A stretch of DNA of 64,000 nt from Pyrinomonadaceae bacterium MAG19_C2-C3 (GCA_024330265.1 JANDLT010000003.1:62001-126000); one strand, 5' to 3'. Shown: positions 52,358 through 62,206, numbered from the stretch's first letter. Notes: generated from the sequence alone by a model not told the origin. A program made the numbers and translations.

Positions 52358-54526
52358 CTACTCTCGCGGTTGCGCGTCGAAGCGTTCGACTAGGGTTTGC
52401 ACAAGTGAACGGTGCGCGGCGTCAACTTCTTCATCGCGCAAAGTGCGTTCATCCGATGAATACACGGCGCGCAGAGTGAGCGAACGAAAGCCGTCGGGCA
52501 GGTTCGCGCCTTCATAAACATCAACGAAGCGGACATCGCGGCAAATCTCCGTGCCGATCTCAAGGGCGGAGTTTCGCATTGCGGCGAACGTCGTTTGGCG
52601 ATTGATGATGATTGAGGTGTCGCGCGCCACGATGGGAAAGCGCGCGAGCGGACGATACCGCGATGTGATTTGATTCGCGTCAAGTAAAAGATTGAAATCC
52701 ACTTCCGCGACGAACGCGCTCTGTTTCAATTTCAACCGCGTTTCAATCGCTTCCGCGAGTCGTCCCATGCTGCCGATGGCTTTACCGTGGAGTGAAATAC
52801 GCGCGCTCTGACCTGACCGAAGATGCGTGAAATCTTTTGGCTTAAATTCAAGCGCGGGCAGTTTCATGTTTTCAATCACGGCTTCGAGCGCGCCTTTGAG
52901 GTCATAGAAATCAAGCGGACGGGCGACACCGAAACGGTTCGCTTCACGATTTCCGCCAATCGCCACCATTCCCAAAGCTTCACGCTCAAGCGGGCGATGC
53001 TGTTCGCGTTCATCATGTGCTTTGTCACTTGCCACATCATCACGCGAAGCGAAGACGCGCCCGATTTCAAATAAGCGCACATCGCGCGTCCCGTGATTAA
53101 GATTGTGGCGCACGGCATTAAGTAATCCCGGCAACAGACTCGCACGCATCCGTGTCAGATTTTCAATAATCGGGTTGCTCAAATCAACCGCGCCGTCATG
53201 TCGCGCTTCCTTGTCATCGCTGTTTTCGTCATGCCGTTCATCCGATTCGAGTGTCGGCAAAACTGCAAACTCCCGTGTGTCGTTCGGGTCAATGAAGCTG
53301 AAATTTATCGCTTCGTCATAGCCCGCTTGTGTCAGTGTGCGGCGCGCGAGGCGGCGTGCGCGTTCGTTCGGCAAGTATTCGCCGCCCGTCGTCGCTAGGG
53401 GTAAGCGCGAAGGGATGCGGTCAATGCCCGTGTGACGCACGACTTCTTCAATCAAATCTTCTTCGCGTTCGATGTCAACGCGCCACGACGGAGCGACGTA
53501 TAAAGCTGCCCCATCCTCGTGTTCGCGCTCGGTGAAACTCAATCGCTTGAGAATCTCACGCGCGTTTTCGGCGGCGATGTTCAGACCGACAAGCGCGCCG
53601 ATACGCGCAAAACGCAAACGCACCGCAGGTTGTTCAGACCGACGCGGGTAAATATCAATTGCACTCACATCGGGCGTTCCGCCCGCGATGTCCCAAATCA
53701 AATCAACCGCACGCTCAAGTGCGCGCGGCACGCCTTCGGGGTCAGTCCCGCGCTCGAAATGGTTCGCGGCTTCCGTTTGTAAATTAAGTTTGCGCCGTGT
53801 GCGCCGCACTTGCGAAGGGATGAAGTACGCGCTCTCAATCAACACGTTCGTCGTATCGGAATGCACGCCGCTCGCTAGTCCGCCCATCACGCCCGCCACC
53901 GCGACGGGACGCACCGCGTCCGCGATAACAAGCATCTCTGCGTCAAGCGTGCGCTCGACTTCATCAAGTGTGGTTATCGTTTCACCCACCGTCGCACGCC
54001 GCACGATAATCCGTTCATCTGTCAACCGGTTAAGGTCGAACGCATGAAGCGGTTGCCCGACTTCGTGAAGCACATAGTTTGTAATGTCCGCGACGTTGTT
54101 TATCGCGCGCTGCCCGATTGCCTCAAGACGATTCACCATCCACATAGGGCTTTGAGCAACCTTCACTCCGCGCACAATCCGCGCCGCATAACGCGGACAC
54201 AAATCCAACTCACGATTCTCGATTCGTCCCGCATCTTCACCACTGACCTTCGCCGTTTGAATTTTCGAGTTCTGCCACGCTCTTGTATTCAACCGTTTAT
54301 CTTCAATCGCCGCGACTTCACGCGCCACACCCAGATGCGACAAACAATCGGGACGATTCGACGTGACATCAACTTCTAAAACGTAATCCTTCGCCGCATC
54401 ACCACCCGCCACAAACTCATGCACGGTATCAACCGCCAAACCGACACGGGTCAACCTTTCGGCTAACTCACCCGCCGTCAAATCCGTTTCGATAAGTTCG
54501 CGCAGCCAGTTGTAACTAATGTTCAT
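52358..54526 (-). CDS. pheT: Phenylalanyl-tRNA synthetase beta subunit, short form
   Basis: Beta chain of the (alpha-beta)2 PheRS. It is 722 aa, shorter than the usual about 800. N-terminus [17 protein letters not shown]3/B4 core with [40 protein letters not shown] and [21 protein letters not shown]5 domain; C-terminal ferredoxin-like anticodon-binding domain ending [20 protein letters not shown]. The EMAP-II-like tRNA-binding OB domain normally inserted after residue about 40 (B2) is absent: the sequence runs straight from [20 protein letters not shown]. It is expressed after pheS, separated by a heptad repeat. Confidence 0.95.
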   Translation of the reverse strand: MNISYNWLRELIETDLTAGELAERLTRVGLAVDTVHEFVAGGDAAKDYVLEVDVTSNRPDCLSHLGVAREVAAIEDKRLNTRAWQNSKIQTAKVSGEDAGRIENRELDLCPRYAARIVRGVKVAQSPMWMVNRLEAIGQRAINNVADITNYVLHEVGQPLHAFDLNRLTDERIIVRRATVGETITTLDEVERTLDAEMLVIADAVRPVAVAGVMGGLASGVHSDTTNVLIESAYFIPSQVRRTRRKLNLQTEAANHFERGTDPEGVPRALERAVDLIWDIAGGTPDVSAIDIYPRRSEQPAVRLRFARIGALVGLNIAAENAREILKRLSFTEREHEDGAALYVAPSWRVDIEREEDLIEEVVRHTGIDRIPSRLPLATTGGEYLPNERARRLARRTLTQAGYDEAINFSFIDPNDTREFAVLPTLESDERHDENSDDKEARHDGAVDLSNPIIENLTRMRASLLPGLLNAVRHNLNHGTRDVRLFEIGRVFASRDDVASDKAHDEREQHRPLEREALGMVAIGGNREANRFGVARPLDFYDLKGALEAVIENMKLPALEFKPKDFTHLRSGQSARISLHGKAIGSMGRLAEAIETRLKLKQSAFVAEVDFNLLLDANQITSRYRPLARFPIVARDTSIIINRQTTFAAMRNSALEIGTEICRDVRFVDVYEGANLPDGFRSLTLRAVYSSDERTLRDEEVDAAHRSLVQTLVERFDAQPRE

Positions 54527-54532
54527 AAAAGC

Positions 54533-54621
54533 AGGAGTCAGAAGCCAGAAGTCAGGAGCCAGAATGAAGTCAAAACGCCTTTGCTTTTATTCTGGCTTCT
54601 GACTCCTGACTTCTGGCTTCT
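54533..54621. repeat. Heptad inverted repeat (CAGAAGC/CAGGAGT units) between pheS and pheT
   Basis: Two 33-nt arms (54533-54565, 54589-54621) with five mismatches, all of them transitions. The units CAGGAGT, CAGAAGC, CAGAAGT, CAGGAGC follow at exact 7-nt spacing. The right arm ends on the first base of the pheS stop codon complement (54621), and the left arm starts 6 bp from the pheT start. Confidence 0.94.
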
Positions 54622-55715
54622 CAAGAAAACTGTTCCAAAAATCTCCGGTCGTTCTCGAACAGAAGGCGTATGTCGTCAATGCCGTACATCAGGGCGCACA
54701 TGCGATCAATGCCGAAGCCGAACGCGAAGCCGGAGTATTCTTCGCTCGAAATGTTAACGGCTTTGAGGACGTTCGGGTGAACCATGCCTGAGCCGCCGAG
54801 TTCAATCCAGCCCGATTGTTTGCAGACGCGGCAACCCGCGCCGTCGCACACAAAGCAACTGTAATCGAACTCCGCCGAAGGTTCTGTGAACGGAAAATAA
54901 CTGGCGCGCACGCGGGTTCGGGTTCGCGCCCCGAACATGCGGCGGACGAATTCTTCGACCGTGCCTTTCAAGTCGCCCATCGTGATGCCTTTGTCCACAC
55001 ACAAACATTCGACTTGAAAGAACATCGGGTTGTGCGTCGCGTCCGGCGTGTCACGACGAAAGACGCGCCCCGATGCCGCGACTCTGAGAGGCACGCCGCG
55101 CCGCTCCATCGCGTGAATCTGCATCGTCGAAGTTTGCGAACGAAGTGCAAGCCCGTTTGTCGTGTAGAACGTATCTTGCGACGAACGCGCCGGATGTCCT
55201 TCGGGAATGTTGAGTGCCTCGAAGTTATAGAAATCGGTTTCGATTTCCGCCCCGTCTTCAATCGCATAGCCGAGCGAAACGAACACGTCATCTATGCGTT
55301 CGCGCAACAGCGTGATTGGATGAAGATGACCGTGCGCGGCACGGCGTCCCGGCAAAGTCACATCGAGGCGGTCGCGTTCAAGTGAAGCCTGTTTGACGGC
55401 TTCGCTTAAAACGGTTTCGACTTCCGCGATGCGCGTCGTGATGTCAGCTTCGAGTTGTTGAACCGTTTGCGCGAACGCGGCGCGCTCATCCGGCGCGACG
55501 CGCCCAATCTGTTTTTTGAGCGTGGCGAGCGGGCTTTTTTTACCGAGATGCCGCGTGCGTAAATCAGCGACGGCGCGCATGTCATCTTCGGCGGCACGCG
55601 AACCATCTGCATCACCACTCGGATTTTCGCTCAATACGGCGAAGCGTCCGAACTCCTGCTCGAACGCTTCGCGCACCGTTTCGATTGACGGCGTTTCAAC
55701 CGTAATGTCAGACAT
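54621..55715 (-). CDS. pheS: Phenylalanyl-tRNA synthetase alpha subunit
   Basis: Catalytic chain of PheRS, 364 aa. An N-terminal coiled-coil arm (with an acidic insertion [16 protein letters not shown]) is followed by motif 1 [18 protein letters not shown], motif 2 [20 protein letters not shown] with [11 protein letters not shown], and motif 3 [21 protein letters not shown] cysteine-rich segment [17 protein letters not shown] (CxxC...CxxC) is present, as in many PheS. It lies between rplT and pheT in the conserved infC-rpmI-rplT-pheST order. Confidence 0.97.
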   Translation of the reverse strand: MSDITVETPSIETVREAFEQEFGRFAVLSENPSGDADGSRAAEDDMRAVADLRTRHLGKKSPLATLKKQIGRVAPDERAAFAQTVQQLEADITTRIAEVETVLSEAVKQASLERDRLDVTLPGRRAAHGHLHPITLLRERIDDVFVSLGYAIEDGAEIETDFYNFEALNIPEGHPARSSQDTFYTTNGLALRSQTSTMQIHAMERRGVPLRVAASGRVFRRDTPDATHNPMFFQVECLCVDKGITMGDLKGTVEEFVRRMFGARTRTRVRASYFPFTEPSAEFDYSCFVCDGAGCRVCKQSGWIELGGSGMVHPNVLKAVNISSEEYSGFAFGFGIDRMCALMYGIDDIRLLFENDRRFLEQFS

Positions 55716-55784
55716 AAATCAAACACTCATCCGACGAACAACAAGCCGCATTCACCACTCATCATTCGCCGTTCATCGCTTAAC

Positions 55785-56177
55785 TCAAGCGGCTTGCGCT
55801 TGCTGTTGATTCGCGCGTTCACCATCAAGCACGCCTTTGACCTGCGTTACTAATTCGGCAAACTCATCCATCTGATTCGCCGCGAGGTCGGCTAAAACCT
55901 TACGGTCAAGGTCAATCCCCGCGAGTTTCAGACCGTGCATAAACTGCGAATAGTTTAAGCCTTGAAGTCTGGCTGCCGCCCCGATGCGGACAATCCACAA
56001 ACTGCGGAAATCGCGTTTCTTCAACTTGCGTCCGGTGTACGCGAAGTTAAGGGCGCGGTCAACCGACTCCATCGCCGAACGATACAACTTCGACTTCGTG
56101 CCGCGATAACCTTTCGCCAGCTTTAATACTTTTTTGCGCTTCTCGGTGCGCTTATTACCACGTTTTGCTCTCGGCAT
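55785..56177 (-). CDS. rplT: 50S ribosomal protein L20
   Basis: L20, 130 aa, an early assembly protein and, in E. coli, a translational repressor of its own operon. Seen: [79 protein letters not shown]. The C-terminus carries an extra Gln/Ala-rich tail. It follows rpmI with a 110-bp gap that could hold a regulatory mRNA structure, though none was identified. Confidence 0.97.
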   Translation of the reverse strand: MPRAKRGNKRTEKRKKVLKLAKGYRGTKSKLYRSAMESVDRALNFAYTGRKLKKRDFRSLWIVRIGAAARLQGLNYSQFMHGLKLAGIDLDRKVLADLAANQMDEFAELVTQVKGVLDGERANQQQAQAA

Positions 56178-56287
56178 AATTAAAAACCTCCAGTTTTTAT
56201 AGGAGTAGAAAAATAGAATTAAGGAGTTTAGTACAAAGCGCGTTCCGCTTTACTTCTACTTTCTCATTTATCATTTCTACTTTGATT

Positions 56288-56491
56288 TTAGCTTCTGCCG
56301 TAGGGCAGCATACGCTCGAAGCGCACTTGGTCGGATTCGGAAACGAGTGTGTCAATATCCAGATTGCGTTTCCGCTTCGATGATTTTTTGGTCAAGATGT
56401 GGCGCGCGTGTGAATGTCCACGCTTTAGCTTGCCGTTCGCCGTCGAGCGCACGCGCTTCGCCGCGCCTTTGTGTGTTTTAAGTTTTGGCAT
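56288..56491 (-). CDS. rpmI: 50S ribosomal protein L35
   Basis: L35, 67 aa: [40 protein letters not shown], and a conserved C-terminus with RMLPYG. It lies between infC and rplT as expected. Confidence 0.97.
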   Translation of the reverse strand: MPKLKTHKGAAKRVRSTANGKLKRGHSHARHILTKKSSKRKRNLDIDTLVSESDQVRFERMLPYGRS

Positions 56492-56514
56492 GATTACTTC
56501 CTTAGTGATTTGAG

Positions 56515-56545
56515 ATTTGTAATCTCAAAATTTCAGATTACAAAT
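56515..56545. repeat. Heptad hairpin (GATTTGA units) between infC and rpmI
   Basis: Arms ATTTGTAATCT (56515-56525) and AGATTACAAAT (56535-56545) are exact with a 9-nt loop. Units GATTTGA, GATTTGT, AATCTCA, AAATTTC, AGATTAC follow at 7-nt spacing from 56508. A second element of the same unit lies at 57274-57305. Confidence 0.8.
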
Positions 56546-56568
56546 GATTTCAAGCTATACAATAAATT

Positions 56569-57252
56569 CTAACCTTGCTCGTCGTTTGTCGGCGGTTCAG
56601 ATGACGCGGGCGCGACGGGCGGTGCAGTCGGTACGGGCGGCGTAGTTGATGCCGCCTGCGAAAGTGCCGCCGCCTGTTTCGCGGCGGTGCTTGTCTTAGC
56701 GCGCTTCGGCGTAAAGATGAAAAACATTTGATTGCCTTCCATGCGCGGGCGCGTTTCGACTTCGCCGACTTCCGCTAAATCTTTCTCTAAACGCTGAAGC
56801 AGTTCCGCACCGAGTTCACGGTGCGCCATCTCTCTGCCGCGAAAGAAAATCGTCGCTTTGACTTTATCGCCGTCTTGCAGCCAACGCTTGGCGTTCTTCG
56901 CCTTGAAGTCATAATCGTGGTCATCCGTTCCCGGTCGAAATTTAACTTCCTTGACGGTGATGATGACCTGCTTCTTCTTCGCGTCGTGCGCCTTCTTCTT
57001 CGCTTCGTATTGATACTTTCCGTAATCAATAATGCGACACACGGGCGGGTCGGCGTTCGGTGCGACTTCGACTAAATCGAGTCCCTGTTCGCGTGCGGCG
57101 CGAATCGCGTCGCGCGTCTCCATCACGCCGAGTTGTTCGCCCGCGTCGTCAATCACGCGCACCTGCGCGACTCGTATGCGGTCGTTAATACGCACGGCGG
57201 GTTCACGCCGCGAGTCAGGTCTGCTTCCGCGTCCACGAAAACCAGTAGCGAT
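56569..57252 (-). CDS. infC: Translation initiation factor IF-3 with AUC start codon
   Basis: IF-3 prevents subunit reassociation and proofreads the start codon. The N-domain has [35 protein letters not shown] and [20 protein letters not shown]. The C-domain has [20 protein letters not shown] and [16 protein letters not shown]. An Ala/Pro/Thr-rich tail of about 40 residues follows. The start is placed at an ATC (57252-57250 on the minus strand): a strong GAGGAGGT lies exactly 7 nt upstream and the frame is open into the conserved N-terminus. Non-AUG (AUU/AUC) starts on infC are the known basis of IF-3 autoregulation. GTG at 57195 would lack any ribosome binding site. Product 227 aa. Confidence 0.93.
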   Translation of the reverse strand: MATGFRGRGSRPDSRREPAVRINDRIRVAQVRVIDDAGEQLGVMETRDAIRAAREQGLDLVEVAPNADPPVCRIIDYGKYQYEAKKKAHDAKKKQVIITVKEVKFRPGTDDHDYDFKAKNAKRWLQDGDKVKATIFFRGREMAHRELGAELLQRLEKDLAEVGEVETRPRMEGNQMFFIFTPKRAKTSTAAKQAAALSQAASTTPPVPTAPPVAPASSEPPTNDEQG

Positions 57253-57273
57253 AGTCTTTACCTCCTCTGAAAG

Positions 57274-57305
57274 GATTTCAAATCTGAAATCTCAAATTTG
57301 AAATC
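57274..57305. repeat. Heptad hairpin (GATTTCA/AATCTGA units) between thrS and infC
   Basis: Arms GATTTCAAAT (57274-57283) and ATTTGAAATC (57296-57305). Units follow at 7-nt spacing. The right arm includes two bases of the thrS stop codon and the left arm lies 6 bp upstream of the infC Shine-Dalgarno sequence. Confidence 0.82.
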
Positions 57306-59262
57306 AGCCATTGTTGACGGCGCGCGTCTCGATTAACTTACGCGCCATTTCCCCGAACTCCCGAACGCTCATCACGCCCGTGTCGCCTTTGCTTCTCTCG
57401 CGCACGGCGACCGTCGCTTCGTCTTTTTCTTTATCCCCGACGACGAGCATAAACGGAATCTTTTGCAACTGCGCGTCACGAATCTTCGCGCCCATTTTCT
57501 CGCTGCGCGTATTAACTTCGACGATTAAGCCGTACTCATCACGCAAAGTTTGCGCGACCGTTTCCGCGTAATCGTTGATGCGGTCGGTTATCGGCAAGAC
57601 CACAACATGCACGGGGGCGAGCCACATCGGAAACGCGCCCATGTAATGTTCAATCAACACGCCGAAGAATCTTTCCACCGAACCGAACAGGGCGCGGTGA
57701 ATCATAATCGGGCGATGCGCTTTACCATCTTCCGCGATGTATTCAAGGTCAAAGCGTTCCGGTAAATTGAAATCGAACTGCACCGTCGTCAACTGCCACA
57801 AACGCCCTATGGCATCTTCAACCTTGATGTCAATTTTAGGTCCGTAAAACGCGGCTTCGCCTTCGATGCGGTCGTAAGAAATCGCGCGCTCGTTCAAGGC
57901 TTCAATCAACGCTGACTCGGCTTGTTCCCAATCCTCATCAGAACCTAAATAACCTTTCGTCGCATCGTCGCCTTTGACCGAAAGTTCAACCTTGAACTTC
58001 TCGAAGCCGAACGTGCGGAACATGTCATACGCGAAATCAACGCAGTCAACGATTTCGCCTTTCACGGTTTCCGGCGTGCAGAAAATATGCGCGTCGTCCT
58101 GCGTGAACCCGCGCACGCGAAGCAGCCCGTGAAGCGTTCCCGACAGTTCGGCGCGGTACACCGTTCCGAGTTCCGCGTAACGAATCGGAAGCTCACGATA
58201 CGAATGCTGATGCGATTTATAAATCCCTATGTGAAACGGGCAGTTCATCGGCTTGAGACGAAATTCCGTGCCTTCAAACTCGGTCGGCGCGAACATCGAA
58301 TCGGCGTAGTTCTCTTCATGCCCGCTTTGCTGCCACAACTCGCGGCGCGCGATGTGCGGCGTGAATACCAATCCATAACCGCGCTTCGTCAATTGGTCGC
58401 GCAAATAATCTTCCATCCGGCGACGAATCGCGCCGCCCTTAGGATGCCAGAAAATCAAGCCCTGCCCGTAAGCCTCTTGAATCGAAAACAGGTCGAGTTC
58501 CTTACCCAAGCGGCGGTGGTCGCGGCGTTCGGCTTCCTCACGTTGCTTCGTCCACGCATCAAGTTCCTCTTGCGTAAAGAAAGCCGTCCCGTAAATGCGT
58601 TGCATCTGCGGGCGTTCTTGGTCGCCTTTCCAGTACGCCCCGGAAATCACCAAAAGTTTGAAGGCTTTCAGACGATTGGAATTTGCGACATGGGGTCCGA
58701 CGCAGAAATCTATGAACGGCGTGCCGTCAATGTAATACACGCTGACCGTCGCCCCGCCCTTCTCTTCGATGAGTTCGACTTTGAGCGGCTCATCGCGTTC
58801 GCTGAAAATGCGAATCGCTTCCTGCTTAGAAATCTCGTCGCGGCGGTACTTCAGATTGCGCTTCGCAATGTCGCGCATCTTCTTTTCAATCACGGGCAAG
58901 TCCGCATCCGTCAAAGTGCGCGAAGCAATCACGTCGTAATAAAACCCGTACCGCGCATCGTCGAGCAGAGGAGGTCCGATGCCGAGTTTCGTTCCCGGAA
59001 ACAGATCAAGCACGGCGGCGGCAAGCAGGTGCGCGGTCGAATGACGAAGCACATACAAGCCTTCGCTTGTTCCCGGCAATACGGCTTCGACGCGCACCTT
59101 CGCCGCGTCCTCAAGTACGAAATCCAAATCAACTTCGCGCCCGTCCACGCGCCCGACAAGCGCACGCTTCGCCGCCACGCGGTCAAGTCGCTTCAAAACT
59201 TCCGCGACTGTCACCGCGCCACCTGACGTGCTATCCGTAATTTCTAAACTTGCTTCACTCAT
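57304..59262 (-). CDS. thrS: Threonyl-tRNA synthetase
   Basis: 652 aa, class II synthetase. A TGS domain (ending near residue 70) is followed by the HxxxH editing domain ([20 protein letters not shown] with the Cys of the editing site in IDFCVGPHV). The catalytic domain has [36 protein letters not shown], motif 2 [20 protein letters not shown] and [14 protein letters not shown]. The anticodon domain has [20 protein letters not shown]. The gene leads the operon thrS-infC-rpmI-rplT-pheS-pheT. No T-box was seen upstream. Confidence 0.98.
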   Translation of the reverse strand: MSEASLEITDSTSGGAVTVAEVLKRLDRVAAKRALVGRVDGREVDLDFVLEDAAKVRVEAVLPGTSEGLYVLRHSTAHLLAAAVLDLFPGTKLGIGPPLLDDARYGFYYDVIASRTLTDADLPVIEKKMRDIAKRNLKYRRDEISKQEAIRIFSERDEPLKVELIEEKGGATVSVYYIDGTPFIDFCVGPHVANSNRLKAFKLLVISGAYWKGDQERPQMQRIYGTAFFTQEELDAWTKQREEAERRDHRRLGKELDLFSIQEAYGQGLIFWHPKGGAIRRRMEDYLRDQLTKRGYGLVFTPHIARRELWQQSGHEENYADSMFAPTEFEGTEFRLKPMNCPFHIGIYKSHQHSYRELPIRYAELGTVYRAELSGTLHGLLRVRGFTQDDAHIFCTPETVKGEIVDCVDFAYDMFRTFGFEKFKVELSVKGDDATKGYLGSDEDWEQAESALIEALNERAISYDRIEGEAAFYGPKIDIKVEDAIGRLWQLTTVQFDFNLPERFDLEYIAEDGKAHRPIMIHRALFGSVERFFGVLIEHYMGAFPMWLAPVHVVVLPITDRINDYAETVAQTLRDEYGLIVEVNTRSEKMGAKIRDAQLQKIPFMLVVGDKEKDEATVAVRERSKGDTGVMSVREFGEMARKLIETRAVNNG

Positions 59263-59581
59263 GGTTTCGGTTTCCGTGTTTCACGAACCCGCGCCGCATG
59301 TTATGACATCTATGTTCAAGAAAAGACGATGACCTAAGACACACATACGGCGGACGCTTGGACGTACAAAACACGCCACAGGCTTAATACTTTAATTGTC
59401 GCAATCCGCAAACGGAAATAGTTTTTAACGCGGCGGATTCTTGTATGAAAGACTTGCCGGTTAAGATTTGATCCGACAGAAGTGCCTCATCAATCATCGA
59501 AAACTTGCGATGATGCGCCTTGGATATGTGGCGCGTGAGAGGTCTTCCGGTACTCACTGTCAGAATTTGAAACTTAAATAG
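59263..59581. other. Upstream region of thrS
   Basis: A 319-bp spacer between the tRNA-Val gene and thrS, both transcribed leftward. No gene, T-box element or clear hairpin is visible. The thrS promoter should be here, but no convincing hexamer pair was found. Confidence 0.4.
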
Positions 59582-59653
<72 letters not shown>

Positions 59654-59700
59654 ACAAAACCGCTAAAATTATCAATAAATTGTCCCCAAAGCGGACGGGT

Positions 59701-59730
59701 AAAGTAGCAAACGCTTTGCGAGAGTGTCAA
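59701..59730 (-). promoter_or_regulatory. Predicted promoter of tRNA-Val
   Basis: On the minus strand TTGACA (59725-59730) and TACTTT (59701-59706) are separated by 18 bp, about 48 bp upstream of the tRNA 5' end. Confidence 0.45.
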
Positions 59731-59754
59731 GACAACGGCTTGCAGGTGGAACTT

Positions 59755-59967
59755 TCAGGCAGCGACCACGACGTACTCGACTCGGCTGCTCGGCTCTGGA
59801 ATCGGCAACCCGTCTTCACGCATTCCACGCAGATGAATCTCTATCGCTTCGCGGATTTGCTGCTCGGTTTCCTCGATTGTTTTGCCGGTTGCGACGCATC
59901 CCAACAAATCAGGAACATACGCGGCATAATTGTTTTTTGCCTTCTCGATAACAATGGCGTAGCGCAT
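59755..59967 (-). CDS. hicB: HicB-family antitoxin (short form)
   Basis: A 70-aa protein with the HicB partial RNase-H-like fold: MRYAIVIEKAKNNYAAYVPD, LLGCVATGKTIEETEQQIRE, AIEIHLRGMREDGLPIPEPS. There is no C-terminal DNA-binding domain, unlike longer HicB proteins, so autorepression may be weak. It follows hicA by 13 bp on the same strand. Confidence 0.92.
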   Translation of the reverse strand: MRYAIVIEKAKNNYAAYVPDLLGCVATGKTIEETEQQIREAIEIHLRGMREDGLPIPEPSSRVEYVVVAA

Positions 59968-59980
59968 CTTCGGATAACTC

Positions 59981-60169
59981 CTAATTCTTTAAGCCTGCCT
60001 GCCGCAAAATACTGTTCAACGTGCCAACGGGTAACTCATCACCGGGCTTACCGGGAACGGTCACGCGCCCTGATTTCGTCGGATGCTTGAATTGACGATG
60101 ACTACCTTCCGTCACAACCAAATACCAGCCATCATCTTTGAGCAACTTCAAAACATCGCGCACTTTCAT
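59981..60169 (-). CDS. hicA: HicA-family mRNA interferase toxin
   Basis: A 62-aa double-stranded-RNA-binding-like toxin: VRDVLKLLKDDGWYLVVTEG, then SHRQFKHPTKSGRVTVPGK with the catalytic His24, and a C-terminus VGTLNSILRQAGL. It precedes hicB. Expected to cleave mRNA when free of HicB. Confidence 0.95.
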   Translation of the reverse strand: MKVRDVLKLLKDDGWYLVVTEGSHRQFKHPTKSGRVTVPGKPGDELPVGTLNSILRQAGLKN

Positions 60170-60292
60170 TCAAGCAAGATAGTTTCTATCTGCAGTGAAA
60201 TCAACGTCCCGCCACACACAACGCTGTAAATCAGACGACTGGATAAAGCGATAGCAGAATGCGTCATCTGCATTGACTGTTACGTTCCGCCC

Positions 60293-60708
60293 TTAACCTT
60301 TAACGAGCAAGTATCTTGGAGGTGCGCCTTGTTCTTGCTCCGCTTCAAAATACGCTAGCGAATCTGGTTTGCAGATAATGATTGAGGGCAACCCAAACCC
60401 CATTGCCGCTTCGATAGCCTCTTCTAAAGGAAGTAGCTTTCCATCAACCAATTCATTACATGAAATTACATGACAGGTTTTCCCCGCACCTTGCCTCCTC
60501 AGCACCTTTAGCAACACCCTGCACCGTCAAGACTTAGCTCGACAATCGGCTGAAGATAACGCTCATCAAATATGTCGGCAAAGCTATGGCAAAGTCGGTT
60601 CAGAAAAGCTCCACGACGCGACTCAGACTCAAGCTCGAAAATCGCCCTTTCCCGACGCCTCTTTTGAACGAAGGTCGTCACGAAAACTTCTTCTATTTGA
60701 TTCATCAA
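60293..60708 (-). pseudogene. Frameshifted hypothetical gene (two overlapping reading frames)
   Basis: Two minus-strand frames overlap at 60508-60517: the first (60708-60508) gives MMNQIEEVFVTTFVQKRRRE to VELSLDGAGCC; the second (60517-60293) gives LLKVLRRQGAGKTCHVISCN to GAPPRYLLVKG. Read together they look like one protein of about 138 aa: an N-terminal helical basic region, a middle with ERYLQPIVEL, and a C-terminal part with LPLEEAIEAAMGFGLPSIII and AYFEAEQEQGAPP. The second frame has no ribosome binding site of its own. A single-base indel near 60515 is the simplest explanation. Function unknown. Confidence 0.55.
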
Positions 60709-60794
60709 CTTAACCTATGCGAAGAGACATAACTACTGGATGAGCGAACTATTCCACATAACATTCCGTCTAAGTCCGGTCACTTTACCCGCCG

Positions 60795-61409
60795 TCAGAA
60801 ATCCACGTCCCAAATCCGGCGAAGGTCTATTACCAAACCCGGCAATACAACTTCGTCGGTGAAGGTTTCCGCGTTGTCGCGCACTTCGATAGTGCCGTCG
60901 GAGCGGTAGGCGTGGGTGCGGCGCGTTTGCGGGTCAATTAACAGGGCGAGGCGCGCCATTGAGGATGTATTCGCGCATCTTGGCGTGCAAGTCGTCGAGG
61001 TCGTCGGAGGCGGAGCGCAGTTCGACGACGACCTCGGGACATAAGGGCAGGAATTTTTCTTTCTCTGCTCGTTGGTTAAGGCGGCGAGTCGTTCCTTGAG
61101 AACCCATGCCACGTTGGGGGCGCGTTTCGCTCCGTTCGGGAGGATGAAGCCGGTCGAGGAATCGAAGGTGATGCCTGTGCCGTCCGCTTCTTCCCAATCG
61201 AGGAAAGACTTAGCGAGCAAGTTATTACGTCGTCCGGTCTTGCCTCCGGTCGGCGGCATGATAAGCAAATCTCCTTTGGCGGTGCGCTCGAAACGTAAGT
61301 CGCGGTTGATGCGGCACAACTCGAAAAACTCCCTGTCGCTCATCTCCACCGCCGGATGCAGATGAACGAGGAGCGGTTCGGATTCTTTACGTTCGAGAAT
61401 GCGGCTCAT
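60795..61409 (-). pseudogene. Uma2-family (DUF820) nuclease-like gene with two compensating frameshifts
   Basis: The reading frame from ATG 61409 starts MSRILERKESEPLLVHLHPA and shows the Uma2 N-terminus (RTAKGDLLIMPPTGGKTGRR, FILPNGAKRAPNVAWVLKER). Between about 61054 and 60957 the frame gives nonsense (CPYVPRSSSNCAPPPTTS). A different frame there gives the expected Uma2 core LPLCPEVVVELRSASDDLDD followed by LHAKMREYILNGA. The original frame then resumes with ARLALLIDPQTRRTHAYRSD. A lost base in an A5 run (T5 on the plus strand, 61054-61058) and a lost GC dinucleotide at 60951-60956 would explain this. The catalytic Asp of the PD motif is also Asn. It starts 2 bp after the crotonase stop. 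Confidence 0.8.
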
Positions 61410-61411
61410 AA

Positions 61412-62206
61412 CTATCTGCCTTTGAACTCCGGTTTGCGTTTCTCTAAAAACGCGCTCACGCCTTCGATCTTGTCTTCGGTCGAAAAGCACAATGCGAATA
61501 AATCTATTTCGCGGCGCAAGCCTTCGTCCAAGTTTGAACGCGACGCGCTCTTTATCGCTTCCTTCGCAAGGCGCACGGCGATGGGGGATTTTTCGGCAAT
61601 CTTGTTGGCAATGTCCATCGTCTTGGCTTCGAGTTCCGCCGCCGGAAATACGCGGTCAACGAGTCCGATGTTGAACGCGGTTTCGGCATCAACGGCGTCG
61701 CCCGTCAAAATCATTTCCATCGCTCTGCCTTCACCGATGAGGCGCGCCATACGTTGCGTGCCGCCACCGCCGGGAATCAGTCCCAAGTTGATTTCGGGTT
61801 GACCGATGAGTGCGGTTTCGGAAGCAAAACGCATGTCACAACCCAGAGCGAGTTCGCACCCGCCGCCAAGACAATAACCGTTAATCATCGCAATGATAGG
61901 TTTTGTGAACGCATCAACGGCGGTGAACAGCGAACGCCCGCGCATCACGTCGCGCTGTGTGACGGCGGAAGCGTCGGCAAACTCTTTGATGTCCGCTCCG
62001 GCGATAAAGGCTTTGTCGCCCGCTCCAGTGAAGATGACGACGCGCGCACTTTCGTCGGTGTTTAATTCTTCGAGGAGTCGCGCGCCTTCCTCGCGGATTT
62101 TGATGTTAAGGGCGTTGCGTTTGTCGGGGCGGTTGATGGTGATTATGACGACGCTGTTTTGATAACCGCGCCGCTCGACGAGAAGCGTTTCGAGATTCTG
62201 CGACAT
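61412..62206 (-). CDS. Enoyl-CoA hydratase (crotonase family)
   Basis: A 264-aa crotonase with both catalytic glutamates: Glu118 in GGGCELALGCDMRFASE and Glu138 in IGQPEINLGLIPGGGGTQRM. The oxyanion-hole motif is KAFIAGADIKEFADAS, and the C-terminus has IEGVSAFLEKRKPEFKGR, as in short-chain enoyl-CoA hydratases of fatty-acid or amino-acid oxidation. It is not part of the larger catabolic cluster and differs from the crotonase at 38796, which lacks the first Glu. Confidence 0.93.
   Translation of the reverse strand: MSQNLETLLVERRGYQNSVVIITINRPDKRNALNIKIREEGARLLEELNTDESARVVIFTGAGDKAFIAGADIKEFADASAVTQRDVMRGRSLFTAVDAFTKPIIAMINGYCLGGGCELALGCDMRFASETALIGQPEINLGLIPGGGGTQRMARLIGEGRAMEMILTGDAVDAETAFNIGLVDRVFPAAELEAKTMDIANKIAEKSPIAVRLAKEAIKSASRSNLDEGLRREIDLFALCFSTEDKIEGVSAFLEKRKPEFKGR

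Noticed and set aside
58087-59226. Plus-strand 379-codon open frame antisense to thrS
   Set aside because: ThrS is complete and certain on the minus strand; the plus-strand chain has no recognisable motif.
59263-59581. T-box leader for thrS
   Set aside because: No T-box consensus, specifier loop or antiterminator/terminator pair visible.
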